A DNA stretch of 64,000 nucleotides from Circinella umbellata (lineage: Eukaryota > Mucoromycota > Mucoromycetes > Mucorales > Lichtheimiaceae), in contig JAIWNF010000038.1 in NCBI GenBank assembly GCA_025093555.1, positions 248,001 through 312,000 on the forward strand, written 5' to 3'. Under the pieces are notes generated by a model. It ran no database searches. It was not told the DNA's origin and saw only the letters and a list, made by a program, of their open reading frames with translations. A program made the position numbers and the translations under genes. Below, piece by piece: positions 37,956-48,184 of this stretch (position 1 is the stretch's first letter; each line of letters opens with the position of its first letter).

Positions 37956-38586
37956 CATACCCACAACATATTTTTTTTAAAACAATGAACGAAAGAACAA
38001 CATTATGTATAAAATAACTTTGATACAAGAAAAATATAATTTCTAATTGCCGTCCATAAGTACAGTATTTACACACTTTCTTGGGTGGATGCTCCTGTTC
38101 TTCTTTATCTCCAACAGAAAATAAACGCAGTAATAATCGATTACTTACTATTTCAAACATGGATATACATATTCACAATCACTGCACCACATTAATATAA
38201 TTAAAAAAAACTTTTATTATATATATTTTAATAATAAATAACTAAGCTAAAACACGCATAAATTCCTAGTAGACTCTCTTGGTGCGCTTAAAATCTAATA
38301 GTACAGTTATGGGTTTCTTTTTATACTTTTATAATAATGAGCAGACGGAAATGTGTTGGTGGATTGTAAGTGAGATGGGGTAAAAAAAAGAAGAAAAGCA
38401 TATAAACATTTTTTTTTAGGTTTTTTCAGGTGAGAGTTTGTTAAATCACCCCAGACAGCCAATAAAAATCGAGGTTTAGAGCCGCAAAATTTCAAGTTTT
38501 CGGTGGTGGGTGATGAATCCTGTTTTTCAATTCTCTTTCTCCACTAATAAACTCTGAGGTCTGATCTCATACAAAAACAATCCATT
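37956..38586. other. Element interior without clear gene
   Basis: AT-rich filler inside the element. A minus-strand frame at 37909-38160 starts MFEIVSNRLLLRLFSVGDKE and contains KKVCKYCTYGRQLE, then turns into a hydrophobic, Ile/Tyr-rich tail typical of noncoding DNA. It could be one exon of an opposite-strand gene, but no partner exon was found. Confidence 0.3.
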
Positions 38587-38826
38587 ATGAACGTAACAAA
38601 GCAGCAAGCACTCTGCATGTTCCATTGCGAGGAGTATACCAATGATAACGTTATCAGACTACAGAAACGCTTAGAAGAAATGGAAGACCTAGAACTTTGC
38701 TATCGAGATGATCCCACTGACCCAGTAATGGTTTCCAAGCGTACAATAGACAATAACCCAGAAAAATATCATTTATATACCTCATCGAATTGCGCCGGAA
38801 ACGGACTTAACTATCACAGTAGATAG
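38587..38826 (+). pseudogene. Second, truncated copy of the element gene N-terminus
   Basis: Reads MNVTKQQALCMFHCEEYT, EDLELCYRDDPTDPVMVSKR and NPEKYHLY, clearly paralogous to the start of the 36620 gene (MQITKRQALCMFYCEEFT, QDLVLCYHGDPTDPVLISKR). The homology stops within about 80 residues. A frame change near 38775 gives PHRIAPETDLTITVD in another frame, corresponding to the QVPKSITVTD part of the intact gene. No downstream exons were found before the right arm. The divergence between the two copies is large, so this is not a recent tandem duplication. A separate short gene is possible but less likely. Confidence 0.6.
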
Positions 38827-39068
38827 CATTTTGTTTATTTGATCCTATAGTTCAAATCTTTTAATTTTGGGAAAATAAATCATTTTTAACGATGCCATTG
38901 ACCTCGTTTACTTGCCTTTCCTTTCTGGAAATGAACAAATTGATTGACACTAATCTTTGTTAACTTCGATTTATATTATACTGCAGTAACTTTGGGTGAT
39001 TATTTGACAGCATATTTTGGATACTCACTTGTCTAATGGTGCAACAGATCTTATCACTCAGTCAGTGC

Positions 39069-39236
39069 CGGTCCACTTTTTGAGTAACTGGTCTACTTTT
39101 TTAACAACCGGTCCACTTTTTGAGCAACCGGTCCACTTTTTGAGCAACCGGTCTACTTTTTGAGCAACCGGTCCACTTTTTGAGCAACCGGTCTACTTTT
39201 TGAGCAACCGGTTCACTTTTTGAGTAACTGGTCTAC
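39069..39236 (-). repeat. 20/21-bp minisatellite, about eight units (right arm)
   Basis: The same unit as at 35658-36590 but on the opposite strand, with only about eight copies. The units nearest the right terminus pair with the left arm. The array expansion is therefore confined to the left side of the element. Confidence 0.9.
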
Positions 39237-40212
39237 TTTTTTCATTTTTTTTTCTTCAAAACGAAGGTGTAAAAGGGGTTAATGTGGGATATGCATTTGC
39301 TGTTTTCAAGTAGTAGTCTGAATGTAAAGCCACACTTTCAATAGGCTAAATAAATTGAGTTCAATAATGGAGAGCTTGAGCTAGCTTATACAAAGAACAA
39401 AAAAATAGGAAGGACACGCTTCTGTGAATCGCAACATGGTTGCATGACAGCTTACTTCTACTCTGCTACATTTATTGCTGATATATTTAATTACCATGTC
39501 CACTGTTAAAACTGCTACTACTGTAAACTGTCAAACTTGAGTTTCGGCGCTTTTAAAAGTTTGCTAAAGTGTCTTAACATGGAGAAAAATACATACATAA
39601 TGGTTATTGGTGTGCATACTGGGTTTTATAAATTGACTTTGTAGATATGCGCACCGAGAATACTGGTTATCTCGAGATTACACCAATACCAGTAACTTTT
39701 TTATTTTAATTCAAATGCTATATAGCTCTGCTTTGTAAACTTTTTAGATATTGTTTTTACATTGATATCCTAGTAATTGTGTTTAATAAAGTATACTCCT
39801 GACCGGATAAATATACTAGTCGATAAAGTTTTGTAACGGTAGATCTCAAAAAGTGTATTTAATTCTTCCATTTTTTATATTTTTAAACGCAAAATACTGT
39901 ACTATTATCTTTTTTTTTTTTTACTAAAAAATAATATATGAAATACAAATATAAAATGAATAGGACGCAAATATAAAATAAATGGAACGCGAATATAAAA
40001 TAAATGGAACGCGAATATAAAATAAATGGAACGCGAATATAAAATAAGTGGGACGCGAACATAAAAGTCCAAGCACGCCAAATTGGAAATTTTTTCTGCG
40101 CAAATCTGAAAATCCATCATTGGCAAATTCGAAAATCATTCTCAGCGAAATTCGAAATTCACATCACGCAAAAATAAAAATGGGGGGACGCGAACCATTC
40201 GGAAAAAACCAA
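39150..40212 (-). repeat. Right terminal inverted repeat
   Basis: 1063 bp, reverse complement of 34704-35744 with one additional 22-bp subterminal unit. The outer end is CCATTCGGAAAAAACCAA followed by TA. Confidence 0.92.
39950..40059 (-). repeat. Subterminal 22-bp tandem repeat, five units (right arm)
   Basis: Counterpart of 34857-34944 with one more copy of the AATGGAACGCGAATATAAAA type unit. It is the only length difference I found between the two arms. Confidence 0.85.
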
Positions 40213-40214
40213 TA

Positions 40215-41775
40215 TAATCATGTAAACAAATTACTTCCGGTACCGGATGGATCCGATGGATAGTAGTAAATTCCCCTGATGTAAATATATGATAAAACGT
40301 CAATATTCGTGAGAACTATCCGTGCAAGCATGTACAATGCTCGAAAAAAAACCAGCTGATAATCAGCCATTACGTGGTAATTAACATCAGCTTATATTCA
40401 CAATAATATGTTGTACATGGTAAGCAGGTAAAATGGTAAAATAAACTCTTCATAAATAAACACTCGCTATGAATGTAAGGTACCGTACAATATTCTTGCT
40501 ACCACAGAAGATATGAGTCTGTTTTGGTGTAGTTAAAACGGTGATATACTTATACCTCTTTCTTTCATGATTTATCGCGTAAACTTGCATATACAAAATT
40601 CATCATACTGGTTACTACATCTTTTTTTCTCAACAACATCATTTCAAACAATGGAGTTTTATATTTAAGAGAAAAAGATCCTCAAGAACAAAAAAAAAAC
40701 CAAATCGAGCAACCGACGTTTCAGAAATTCTCGTGATGGTACACACTGCATTACGTTATTCGTTACACCGAGCAAAAATATTTTTTTTTGTTGATGTTTA
40801 TTATTATTATATTAATAATTTTAACCTTATTACAATATTATAAGCTGATATACACTATTGCTTCTAATCAAAGTAAAAATCTAGAAAGAAAGAAAGAAAA
40901 ACAGAGGCAAAAACAGGCATTATTAAAAAAGTGGAGGGGGAGGAAAAAATCAACCATCATGAAACGGAAGAACATACACAAAAAAAAAAATATTCTGAGA
41001 TTATAAAATTAAATATCAAAACAGCTTTTGAACGCGCGCGTTAATGTTGTAGTACTTGTAATGCATCTAACCGTGTGACTAAAACTTTTTGCCACATTTT
41101 CTTACACCGTATATTATGTTTTTGTAGATAAAGCAGCAAGTACATAAACTTCATGATTAAATGAAAACAAACCCCCCGGACTTTTGATGCATCTATCATG
41201 CGTCATGACGAAGAAAAGTTTGTTATAGTAGTATACGGAATAAAGAAAAATGATCTAAACTTTGACTGAGTACTATAGGTACAGTTCTTTTTCTAATAAC
41301 CAAAAAGTTAAGTACGTGCGAAAAATAACAAAGACCAAAAAGCCTTAACATTGAAAAAATGTAACAGCAATAATGAGTTTAAGTATATACGTAAGGTACT
41401 TTTTAGATGAGATAACATTGAATAAGGTTTATTTATTTATATAATCCCGATATATGGACAATCTCACAGACTTGTTGTTTTTATTTTAATGAATAATTGT
41501 TATCAGCTGACTTGAGCTTTTTATAAAGTGGAGGAGAAGAACCCAAAAAAAATCAATTAAACCAAAGCTGCTTTTGCATGGCACCCAGAGGTACAACAGG
41601 GTTGTTGTACAACCATTAGCATTTCATCATACCTGATGACGGGGAAATATGAGTGTTGTGAAGCGGAGTGCTTGTGTGTGTGTAAAAAAAATTAGCTTAT
41701 ACTTTATCTTTTACACATTTTTCTTTTCCTTGTACTTCTTTCTTTATTCTCTTTTTTTTTGTCTCGAAAAAAAAA
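40215..41775. other. Intergenic region
   Basis: About 1.56 kb between the mobile element and the coiled-coil gene. A plus-strand frame at 40788-41006 begins MLMFIIIILIILTLLQYYKL and continues as a very basic tail (NLERKKEKQRQKQALLKKW). It would be a tiny tail- or signal-anchored protein if real, but A/T-rich composition explains it equally well. Pyrimidine-rich sequence precedes the ATG at 41776 and probably belongs to that gene's promoter. Confidence 0.4.
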
Positions 41776-43919
41776 ATGTATCTTCCATCAGAACTCCCTA
41801 CACCATCAAGTAGTGAGCAACTGATTGATCGGGAAAAGGGAAAAAAAGTTATTGATATGAAAAAACCGAATGATTTAGTATTGTTGTCACCATCCAATAG
41901 TTGTAGTGTAAGCAGTGTTACTTCCGAAGTCAGTGGTAGTAGTAATAGTAGTAGTGGCAGTAGTCAAATACCTGGATTAAAGGAAGCATCATCGCCTGAA
42001 AAATTAGCTTCTCTTTTAAAAAATACATATGCAACACTTCGCTCAAAAGAAAGAGGTATCTAATCAATAAACTGAAACTTTTTATTTTAACATTGTCACG
42101 AGCTAAAACAAGAACTATTATTTGTTGTTGCTGTTTAAACCATATTTTTAATTATTGATTGTTACATTATGTCTTTTCACTCCTCTAAATAGATCTCAAA
42201 CTTGCTGCAGAACTGGGTCGGTCCCTGTTAGACAATAATTTAGAACTCAAAGCAAAACACGACTCCTTGCTTCAACAACAAAAGCAACATCAACAAAGAT
42301 GGAGACAACCACAGCAACAAAGATCAGGAAATAAAAATCTGGAACGTATCATGATTCCATCTACTTCAATTCTTACTAGATCTAGGAACGCAAATGAAAA
42401 TGCATCTCGATGGTTAGAACGTGTAGATTCGCCTGGTGGATTAAGCGACACAAATAGCAATAGTAGTACCATGCGACTCATTCCACAACAACAAGCTCAT
42501 GATGCTATTGTACAAATGTTAACTGAAAAAAATAAAGCCATGGAAGCATCGTTGGAAAATACTTTGGCAGATCTGAATAAAGCAAAATTAGCCGGTAACG
42601 AGCGTGTAGAAATGCTGCAAAATAAAGTTAATAATTTACAACAACGATTGGATCATGCTGGAACCACCATTGAAGTTATCGAAAAGCAACGCCGAGAAGA
42701 AAACAATAATAATCATCGACGATTATCTATTTCAGAAGATAATGATATTGCGAATACAGATGCTGAATTGATTGCTCAAATTAACAAATTAAAGACAGAA
42801 AATCAACGACTATTAGAAGCCAAATTAACAGCTCAAAGAAAACTGGATGAAGCAACCCAGAATTTGAATCAATGGCAGCATCAAGTACAAGATTACGAAG
42901 CCATGAACAATGAATATAAACAACAACAAATTGCTTGTCAACAGCAAGCTAATGAAATCTCACTACTTACTGGAGCAGTGGAAGATTATAGATCACAACT
43001 TTTACAATGCCGTGACAATTCTTTGGTTTTATCGGACAATGATGATGAAAAAGTATTAGTTCAGATACCTAATGAACTTGATAATAATAACAATTATAAT
43101 AATTTTAACGGACCCCGACCTCTACCTGCCATGATCGCCTCACAAAGTACACAAACAAATCTCATGAGTGAACTGGAACGTGCGTGGACAAAAGATCTCG
43201 GTCAATCATCATCAACACCGATTCGTAGTAGCACGATAACAGCTGCTGATAATAACGATAATTGCGCACAAACATTACAACAACAGCGACTTCAGGGATA
43301 TCTATCTGTAGACCCTAATAAAGATAAATTGTCATTTACACAGGATTATGTACCCCTGTCACCAAAAGACATACGGGATGCATGGACAAAAGAACTGGAT
43401 GCAGTCCACCCATTAATGTCACGAATGCCAAGCACAAAACATTATTCAGCTCAACAAGATGATGAAAATAACAGTGTAACCACAGCAGCAACAGAAACAG
43501 TAGATAACTTATATCCACCTATTGACCATTCATCTTTCTCACCAGCAGTATCTTCTTCTCTATCATCGCCATCTTCATCGCCATCAGAACAGTTACAATC
43601 ACCCGGATCTTTTAATACTCCTTTATTCCGTCCACCTCCTTCTATAAAGCGCAGTTATGCTGGAGCAGAATCAATTTATGCGCAAATATCAACATCGGGT
43701 ACCACTAATAATGTTGTTGGAAAAGTTTTTATGGCATCAACTTATGCTCCACGTAAAAGAAAGCTACATAGTCAATACCAACACCAACACCATCAGCAAT
43801 CAGGTCTTTTTATTATGATTATACAAAAGATTTGGGGTTGGTATCGCTTTTCATTAATTCTATTCCTTGCAGTGCTTATTAATTTATGGCAAGGACCTGA
43901 TGCGATTTTGGAAAAATAA
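41776..43919 (+). CDS. Tail-anchored coiled-coil protein with a dynein-adaptor CC1-box motif
   Basis: Two exons, 41776-42055 and 42193-43919, sum to 2007 nt, giving 668 residues. After a Ser-rich N-terminus, LLKNTYATLRSKERDLK leads into AAELGRSLLDNN (98-109). This fits the AAxxGxxLL CC1 box through which BICD, BICD-related and Spindly adaptors bind dynein light intermediate chain. Long heptad-like segments follow at about 180-240 (ENTLADLNKAKLAGNERVEM) and 265-345 (AELIAQINKLKTENQRLLEA), then two similar motifs, SELERAWTKDLG and DIRDAWTKELDAV. A Ser/Pro-rich disordered region leads to a C-terminal hydrophobic helix (WYRFSLILFLAVLINLW) and a nine-residue tail, an organisation for tail anchoring with the coiled coil in the cytosol. 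It may tether an organelle to dynein. Family membership beyond the CC1 box and coiled coil was not recognised. Confidence 0.7.
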
Positions 43920-45245
43920 TAACAATAATATTAATCCATCATGCAATACTTTACATACAATTAAAATGCCATTCACATTTCTCTCTCTTCTCGCACATAA
44001 TTTCATCAACAACATATTTTATTAAACAACAACAAATAAAAACACCGTACATATATACATACATATACACATTTACCTTATACATAATCCTCTTCTTCTT
44101 CTTTACGTACACTCTTTTTTTTATCTCGACGTATCTTTTTTTTGTTCATGCACATAATACACCAGCATTTTTTTTTAATTAAACAATTTCACAAATGTAA
44201 ATACGTATGTCTTACTTTATGTCAATCATCTTACATATATTGAGGGTTTTATGATCTCTGCTTTTTAGTTCTGAATCTCGGGCTGTTTTTTTTGGTATTC
44301 CTTTTACATATATTCTAAAATGTGTTCAAAACTTCCATCGTAGCTTTTGGAACAAAAAAAAAAAGAGCATACGTATTTAAATGAGTTTAAGAAAGTGTTC
44401 ATTGTGTACAAGTCCGAGCACCATTAAACTGTAAACGTTAATACATAGTTATGTATATTCTTATCCGCTTCCGAAAAAAAACAAAACAACAGCAAACAAT
44501 AATAATAATAGCGATAGTAAACAATTGAGCATAAATTAATAAACAATTGCTTATCCGTTTATGCATTCGTTCTAAGCCTGGAAATACATAATTAAATATT
44601 GTTTTACAGCTTGCATAAATCACAATAACAGAGTTTTGCTACTCTTTCCTTTTTCCATCCCTATTTAATTTATCTCTACTTGCTGTTGATGCACAGTCAA
44701 AGGGTAGGAGGTACCGATGCCGTGTTTTTTTCAGGTGAAATTTGGATTTTTTTTATGTGCCTAGCCACATAATTTTTATGTGATTTGCTTGTATATTTGT
44801 ATTATAAAAATAATATAATTGGATTTTTTATGTATATCTGATCTGGTATTTTGGCATAAAAAAGCACTTCGTCTTTTATAAATCATTCTCTATATGTTTT
44901 TGTATAAAAAATCACTTGGTCAGTCTTCTATAAAGATTTTTTACTGTGTGCATTTGCATAAAAAGTCACCTAATCATTTTTCTGTACGTATAGATTTTCG
45001 CTATGCGTTTTAGAAGATATTACGAATACCATTATTTATAACTAATCAACAAAAACTCAGATTTATATGATGCGATAGACATATACTATACATAGGTACC
45101 TCTTCACATCTGGAATAAATGTAAGACTGTTTATCAATCGGCTGTGCTTGAACGGACTTTTATTTTACTTAAACTTCAGTCAAAAAAAAAAGCAAAAAAA
45201 AATTCTACCCAACCCGCGTCTGCAAAAGCAAAAGCAAAAAAAAAA
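43920..45245. other. Intergenic region with degenerate repeats
   Basis: About 1.3 kb of AT-rich DNA between two plus-strand genes. An upstream in-frame ATG at 45144 precedes the HECT_2 start and would add a Lys/Ala-rich extension. I prefer 45246 because family members begin close to that point. Confidence 0.4.
44853..45015. repeat. Three degenerate tandem units of about 53-57 bp
   Basis: Each unit begins with GCATAAAAA or GTATAAAAA plus a CACTT or CACCT block and ends in a T-rich TATATGTTTTT-like segment. Divergence between units is high. They lie about 230-390 bp upstream of the HECT_2 start. Confidence 0.5.
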
Positions 45246-46961
45246 ATGGTTATTCCTTTCTTTTCTGAACAACTTGCAAATATCAATGCTATTCGTTCAA
45301 CTATTGCAATAGAATCTACTTTAGATTCTGCTCCTGAAAAAATTACAATTAAAAATAATTCACTATGTTTTGATAAAAACACTATTGTCGACTTTGACGC
45401 GTTTAATGTACAATTAGATCCTCGTGTTCTTACCATCACATCTACGCCTACAACAACACCATCTACAACAGATAACAATAATAATATACAAGAATATGAT
45501 ATTAAACTTGTTGTTTCTAAACCTATTGGTAGTAATAAGAAATATGATGATGATCTTAAAACATGTTGGACAGCAAAGGAACTACAGCATTTTCAAGGAT
45601 TGAGTTGTCGATCTTGTCATCAAATGATAACTTCAGTGAATGAATTCCAAAGTAAAGATTTACCTTCTGAACATTGGTATGAGTTGGTAGAATGCTGGAT
45701 ATGTCATGAAGCTAAACCAGAAGAACATAGATCACGAATGCAACCTATTACAGCTCGTTCAAAGATGGTTTTAGTAGGTGGTACTTATTTATTATTACAT
45801 CCTCAAGACTTATTAACTGATTCATTTACAGTGGATGACATTTCAAACATTAAGGTAAATAGTGTATTTTATTTTATTTCATTTATTATTATCATTATTA
45901 TTATTATAAGGATTTCAAGAAGGCCGTCGTAGCGAAAGATTAATGCTCGATTTGGCCGATACAAAAATCCAAGATTAAAAAAAAATTGTCATAAAAAACA
46001 GCTTACCAAAGAACAAGTTTTATTCTTTTGGATTTGGAGCTACTACAATGACATACATTTCTTCTCTTTCTTTTTTTTGTTATGAGCAATCATAATAATT
46101 AATAATCAATTAATACTTTATTATTATTATTATTATTTTAGTGGGATACTGGTTTATCTAAAAAATGGATTCCTATCCATTGTACAAAATGTCAAGAACC
46201 ACTTGGTGAAGGTCAATATGAACAAAATCAAGGTAAGAAAGGATAGTTTTGAAGCAATATATTAATTTATATACTAAATAATATCTTATCATAATTTAGA
46301 AGGTGAAACTTCACTTTTAGCAACTAAATTTTATAAATATTGTATTTCCATATTACCTATGGAACAACAACAGCCACTTCCAACTTTTATGGAATTTCTT
46401 CTTTATGATTTATTTGATGCTGCAAAAGCTCATGCAACTTATCGCTTTATAATTCAAGGTCGTAAAACTAAACAAATTTATGCATTGGTAATTTTCTTCT
46501 TTTTTTTTTTAGCACAAATGATAATATTTTATTAAGAATACAATCTCATATATATAATAGTTATGGTTGTTTAATTGGGATACTCATATTATTTATAATC
46601 GAGGATTTTTGGATAAAAATACTTCTAATGATATATATCGTGAACATGGTAAGTCAACTTTATTAACCAAATAGACTTAAATCTGTTTCAATTCGATTAA
46701 AAATCTAAGTCTATTTTTATTTTAGTAATGAAAGTTCTTTATATTGATTGTACTCAAGAAAAGAATGATAACAAGAAACGTATTGAATTATGGTCAAACG
46801 ATAAAACAACAGATCATTTAATATATCCTGAATCATGTTGTGAATTACTTTTAAAATCACTTGAACAATCTACAAAATTGGTACCACCATCTGCTAGGTT
46901 AATGAATAATCCTGCCATGACCCTTCTACATAATTTCTCGGTTGGCTTCATCAAAAGATAA
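45246..46961 (+). CDS. HECT_2-family E2-binding ubiquitin ligase (UBE3D/Ipa1-like)
   Basis: Family known as HECT-like E2-binding proteins (human UBE3D, yeast Ipa1). They bind ubiquitin-conjugating enzymes and influence mRNA 3'-end processing factors. Exons 45246-45854, 46142-46232, 46300-46487, 46561-46648 and 46726-46961 sum to 1212 nt, giving 403 residues. Features are GLSCRSCHQMI, then LPSEHWYELVECWICHEAKP (the cysteine-containing family core), KWIPIHCTKCQEPLGE (second Cys pair), the LWLFNWDTHI segment, MKVLYIDC and the C-terminal PPSARLMNNPAMTLLH. Intron 1 is 287 nt, far longer than its neighbours, and contains a coding-like stretch (see findings). The region from 45746 onward is duplicated at 56501. 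The F-box gene follows on the same strand 205 bp downstream. Confidence 0.88.
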
Positions 46962-48086
46962 TTTATCCTTAAAAAAAAAAGGGTTTCTTAGGATAATGAA
47001 TTATTGCAAAACCCATGCGAAAGATTTATTGGTAAAAATCAATTTAATCAACATAATGGACATACCCTTCTACATTTACAACACACTTCTTTTCTTTTTA
47101 TTCATCATTAGCAAAGAAAAAAAACTCGCATCTCTTTCTCATTCAATTGTCTCTCATAAATAACAAATGGATACCCTCCCTCCAGAATTAATCAATTATA
47201 TTTTTAATTATCTAACTCAACATGATCTTACATCACTCAGTCTTGTCTGTCGTCCCTGGAGTTCCATAGCACTTGTACGATTATATTACTCACCTCGTTT
47301 GATCACATTTGATCAATTATATCGATTTACAAATACACAACATTATCTCACTCTAATTACAAATCTTGATCTAAGTAAAGTCAGTCAACATGTTACCGAC
47401 AAACATCTTTATTATTTCTATAATAACACCAATAATAACAAGGACAACATCAATCCATCCTTATCCCTATCTTATATCAATTTAACAGATTGCGATAAAA
47501 TATCAACATGTGTATTAAATCAACTCATTCAACGATCTATTCATACCTTACGTACTGTCATTTTAATTAATTGTAAATTAAATTTGGAAACCTTAAAATT
47601 ATTACGACAAGCCAGTAGTTTATTTTATCTCACTAAACTGGATTTAAGTGGAACCATGGTATTACCTTGTCATGCAATTGATACACCGAATCATTTGGAA
47701 AATTTAATTGAACCAAATCATTCGAAATTACAAGAACTGAATATTGGAGGATGTAATTGGGTTGACTCTCAAACAGTGACCAATATTGCTTATGGATTAC
47801 CAAAATTAATACGATTAGGTTTATTCTGGTGTGAACAAGTTCAATTTACATCTTGTCTTAATATAGTGCAACAATTAGTTTATTTAAAACATTTAAATTT
47901 ACAGCATATCCCTGGAATTAATTCCAAAGAGAAAGCCATGTTATTATTAAATCATGGAAAAAGAAGATTAGAATACATTGAATATAGCGATAAACTTCGT
48001 AAAACAGTTATAAAAAAAATAAAATAAATTTGTAATAAAAATTCGAAATGATTCTTTTGGCACAGTTTGCTCTGACCGCCGTTTTT
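45746..48086 (+). repeat. Segmental duplication, copy 1 (parent)
   Basis: About 2.34 kb, nearly identical to 56501-58840 in direct orientation, offset 10,755 bp until a 1-nt deletion in copy 2. It includes the end of HECT_2 exon 1 through its stop, plus the complete F-box gene. Introns are also preserved, so it is a DNA-level duplication rather than retroposition. Confidence 0.95.
47167..48027 (+). CDS. F-box protein with degenerate leucine-rich repeats
   Basis: A single exon of 286 residues. The N-terminal F-box (about 1-42) reads LPPELINYIFNYLTQHDLTS, then SLVCRPWSSIALVRLYYSPR, so the protein probably links Skp1 to a Cullin-1 ligase. The rest carries leucine-rich elements of the type YLTLITNLDLSKVS, SYINLTDCDKIS, TVILINCKLNLETL, LQELNIGGCNWV and LIRLGLFWCEQV, typical of cysteine-containing LRRs (Amn1-like). 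The substrate is unknown. It lies 205 bp downstream of the HECT_2 gene on the same strand and was duplicated with it. The start is the first ATG and is immediately followed by the F-box. This copy is intact; the copy at 57922 is frameshifted. Confidence 0.88.
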   Translation: MDTLPPELINYIFNYLTQHDLTSLSLVCRPWSSIALVRLYYSPRLITFDQLYRFTNTQHYLTLITNLDLSKVSQHVTDKHLYYFYNNTNNNKDNINPSLSLSYINLTDCDKISTCVLNQLIQRSIHTLRTVILINCKLNLETLKLLRQASSLFYLTKLDLSGTMVLPCHAIDTPNHLENLIEPNHSKLQELNIGGCNWVDSQTVTNIAYGLPKLIRLGLFWCEQVQFTSCLNIVQQLVYLKHLNLQHIPGINSKEKAMLLLNHGKRRLEYIEYSDKLRKTVIKKIK

Positions 48087-48184
48087 TCTCTCTCTTTTAT
48101 TAACTACATACTATTCATTAAAATATGAGTAGAAAACAAAATAATTCACTTTTAAAAATGCTTCTTTTTTTTTAATAAATACAT

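Larger units (their letters stand above)
34704..40212. mobile_element. 5.5 kb element with ~1.05 kb terminal inverted repeats and one recombinase-like gene
   Basis: Both ends read inward from TTGGTTTTTTCCGAATGG. The inverted repeats run 34704-35744 and 39150-40212 and appear almost identical wherever I compared them, apart from one extra 22-bp unit on the right. TA dinucleotides flank both ends (34702-34703 and 40213-40214), which fits a TA target duplication but is weak evidence in AT-rich DNA. Inside are a 20/21-bp minisatellite, an intact five-exon gene (36620-37955) and a second partial copy of that gene's N-terminus (38587-38826). No DDE, rolling-circle, tyrosine-recombinase, Fanzor/TnpB or reverse-transcriptase signature was found. 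The near-identical arms suggest recent movement or arm conversion. It could be a new autonomous class, or a non-autonomous element carrying a captured gene. Confidence 0.85.

Noticed and set aside
34704..40212. LTR retrotransposon
   Set aside because: The long terminal repeats are inverted, not direct, and no reverse transcriptase, integrase or primer-binding site is visible.
40788..41006. Small protein with N-terminal hydrophobic helix and basic tail
   Set aside because: Composition is explained by AT-rich sequence and A-runs; no exon partner, domain or conserved start context. Kept only as a remark.
45144..45245. Upstream in-frame start adding 34 residues to the HECT_2 protein
   Set aside because: The extension is encoded by A-rich sequence (KKKAKKN and AKAKAKKK) and family members begin near MVIPFFSEQ; 45246 is preferred.
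46942..47163. Short frame between the HECT_2 and F-box genes, also at 57697-57918
   Set aside because: Overlaps the HECT_2 stop region and becomes hydrophobic AT-rich sequence; present in both copies only because the block is duplicated.
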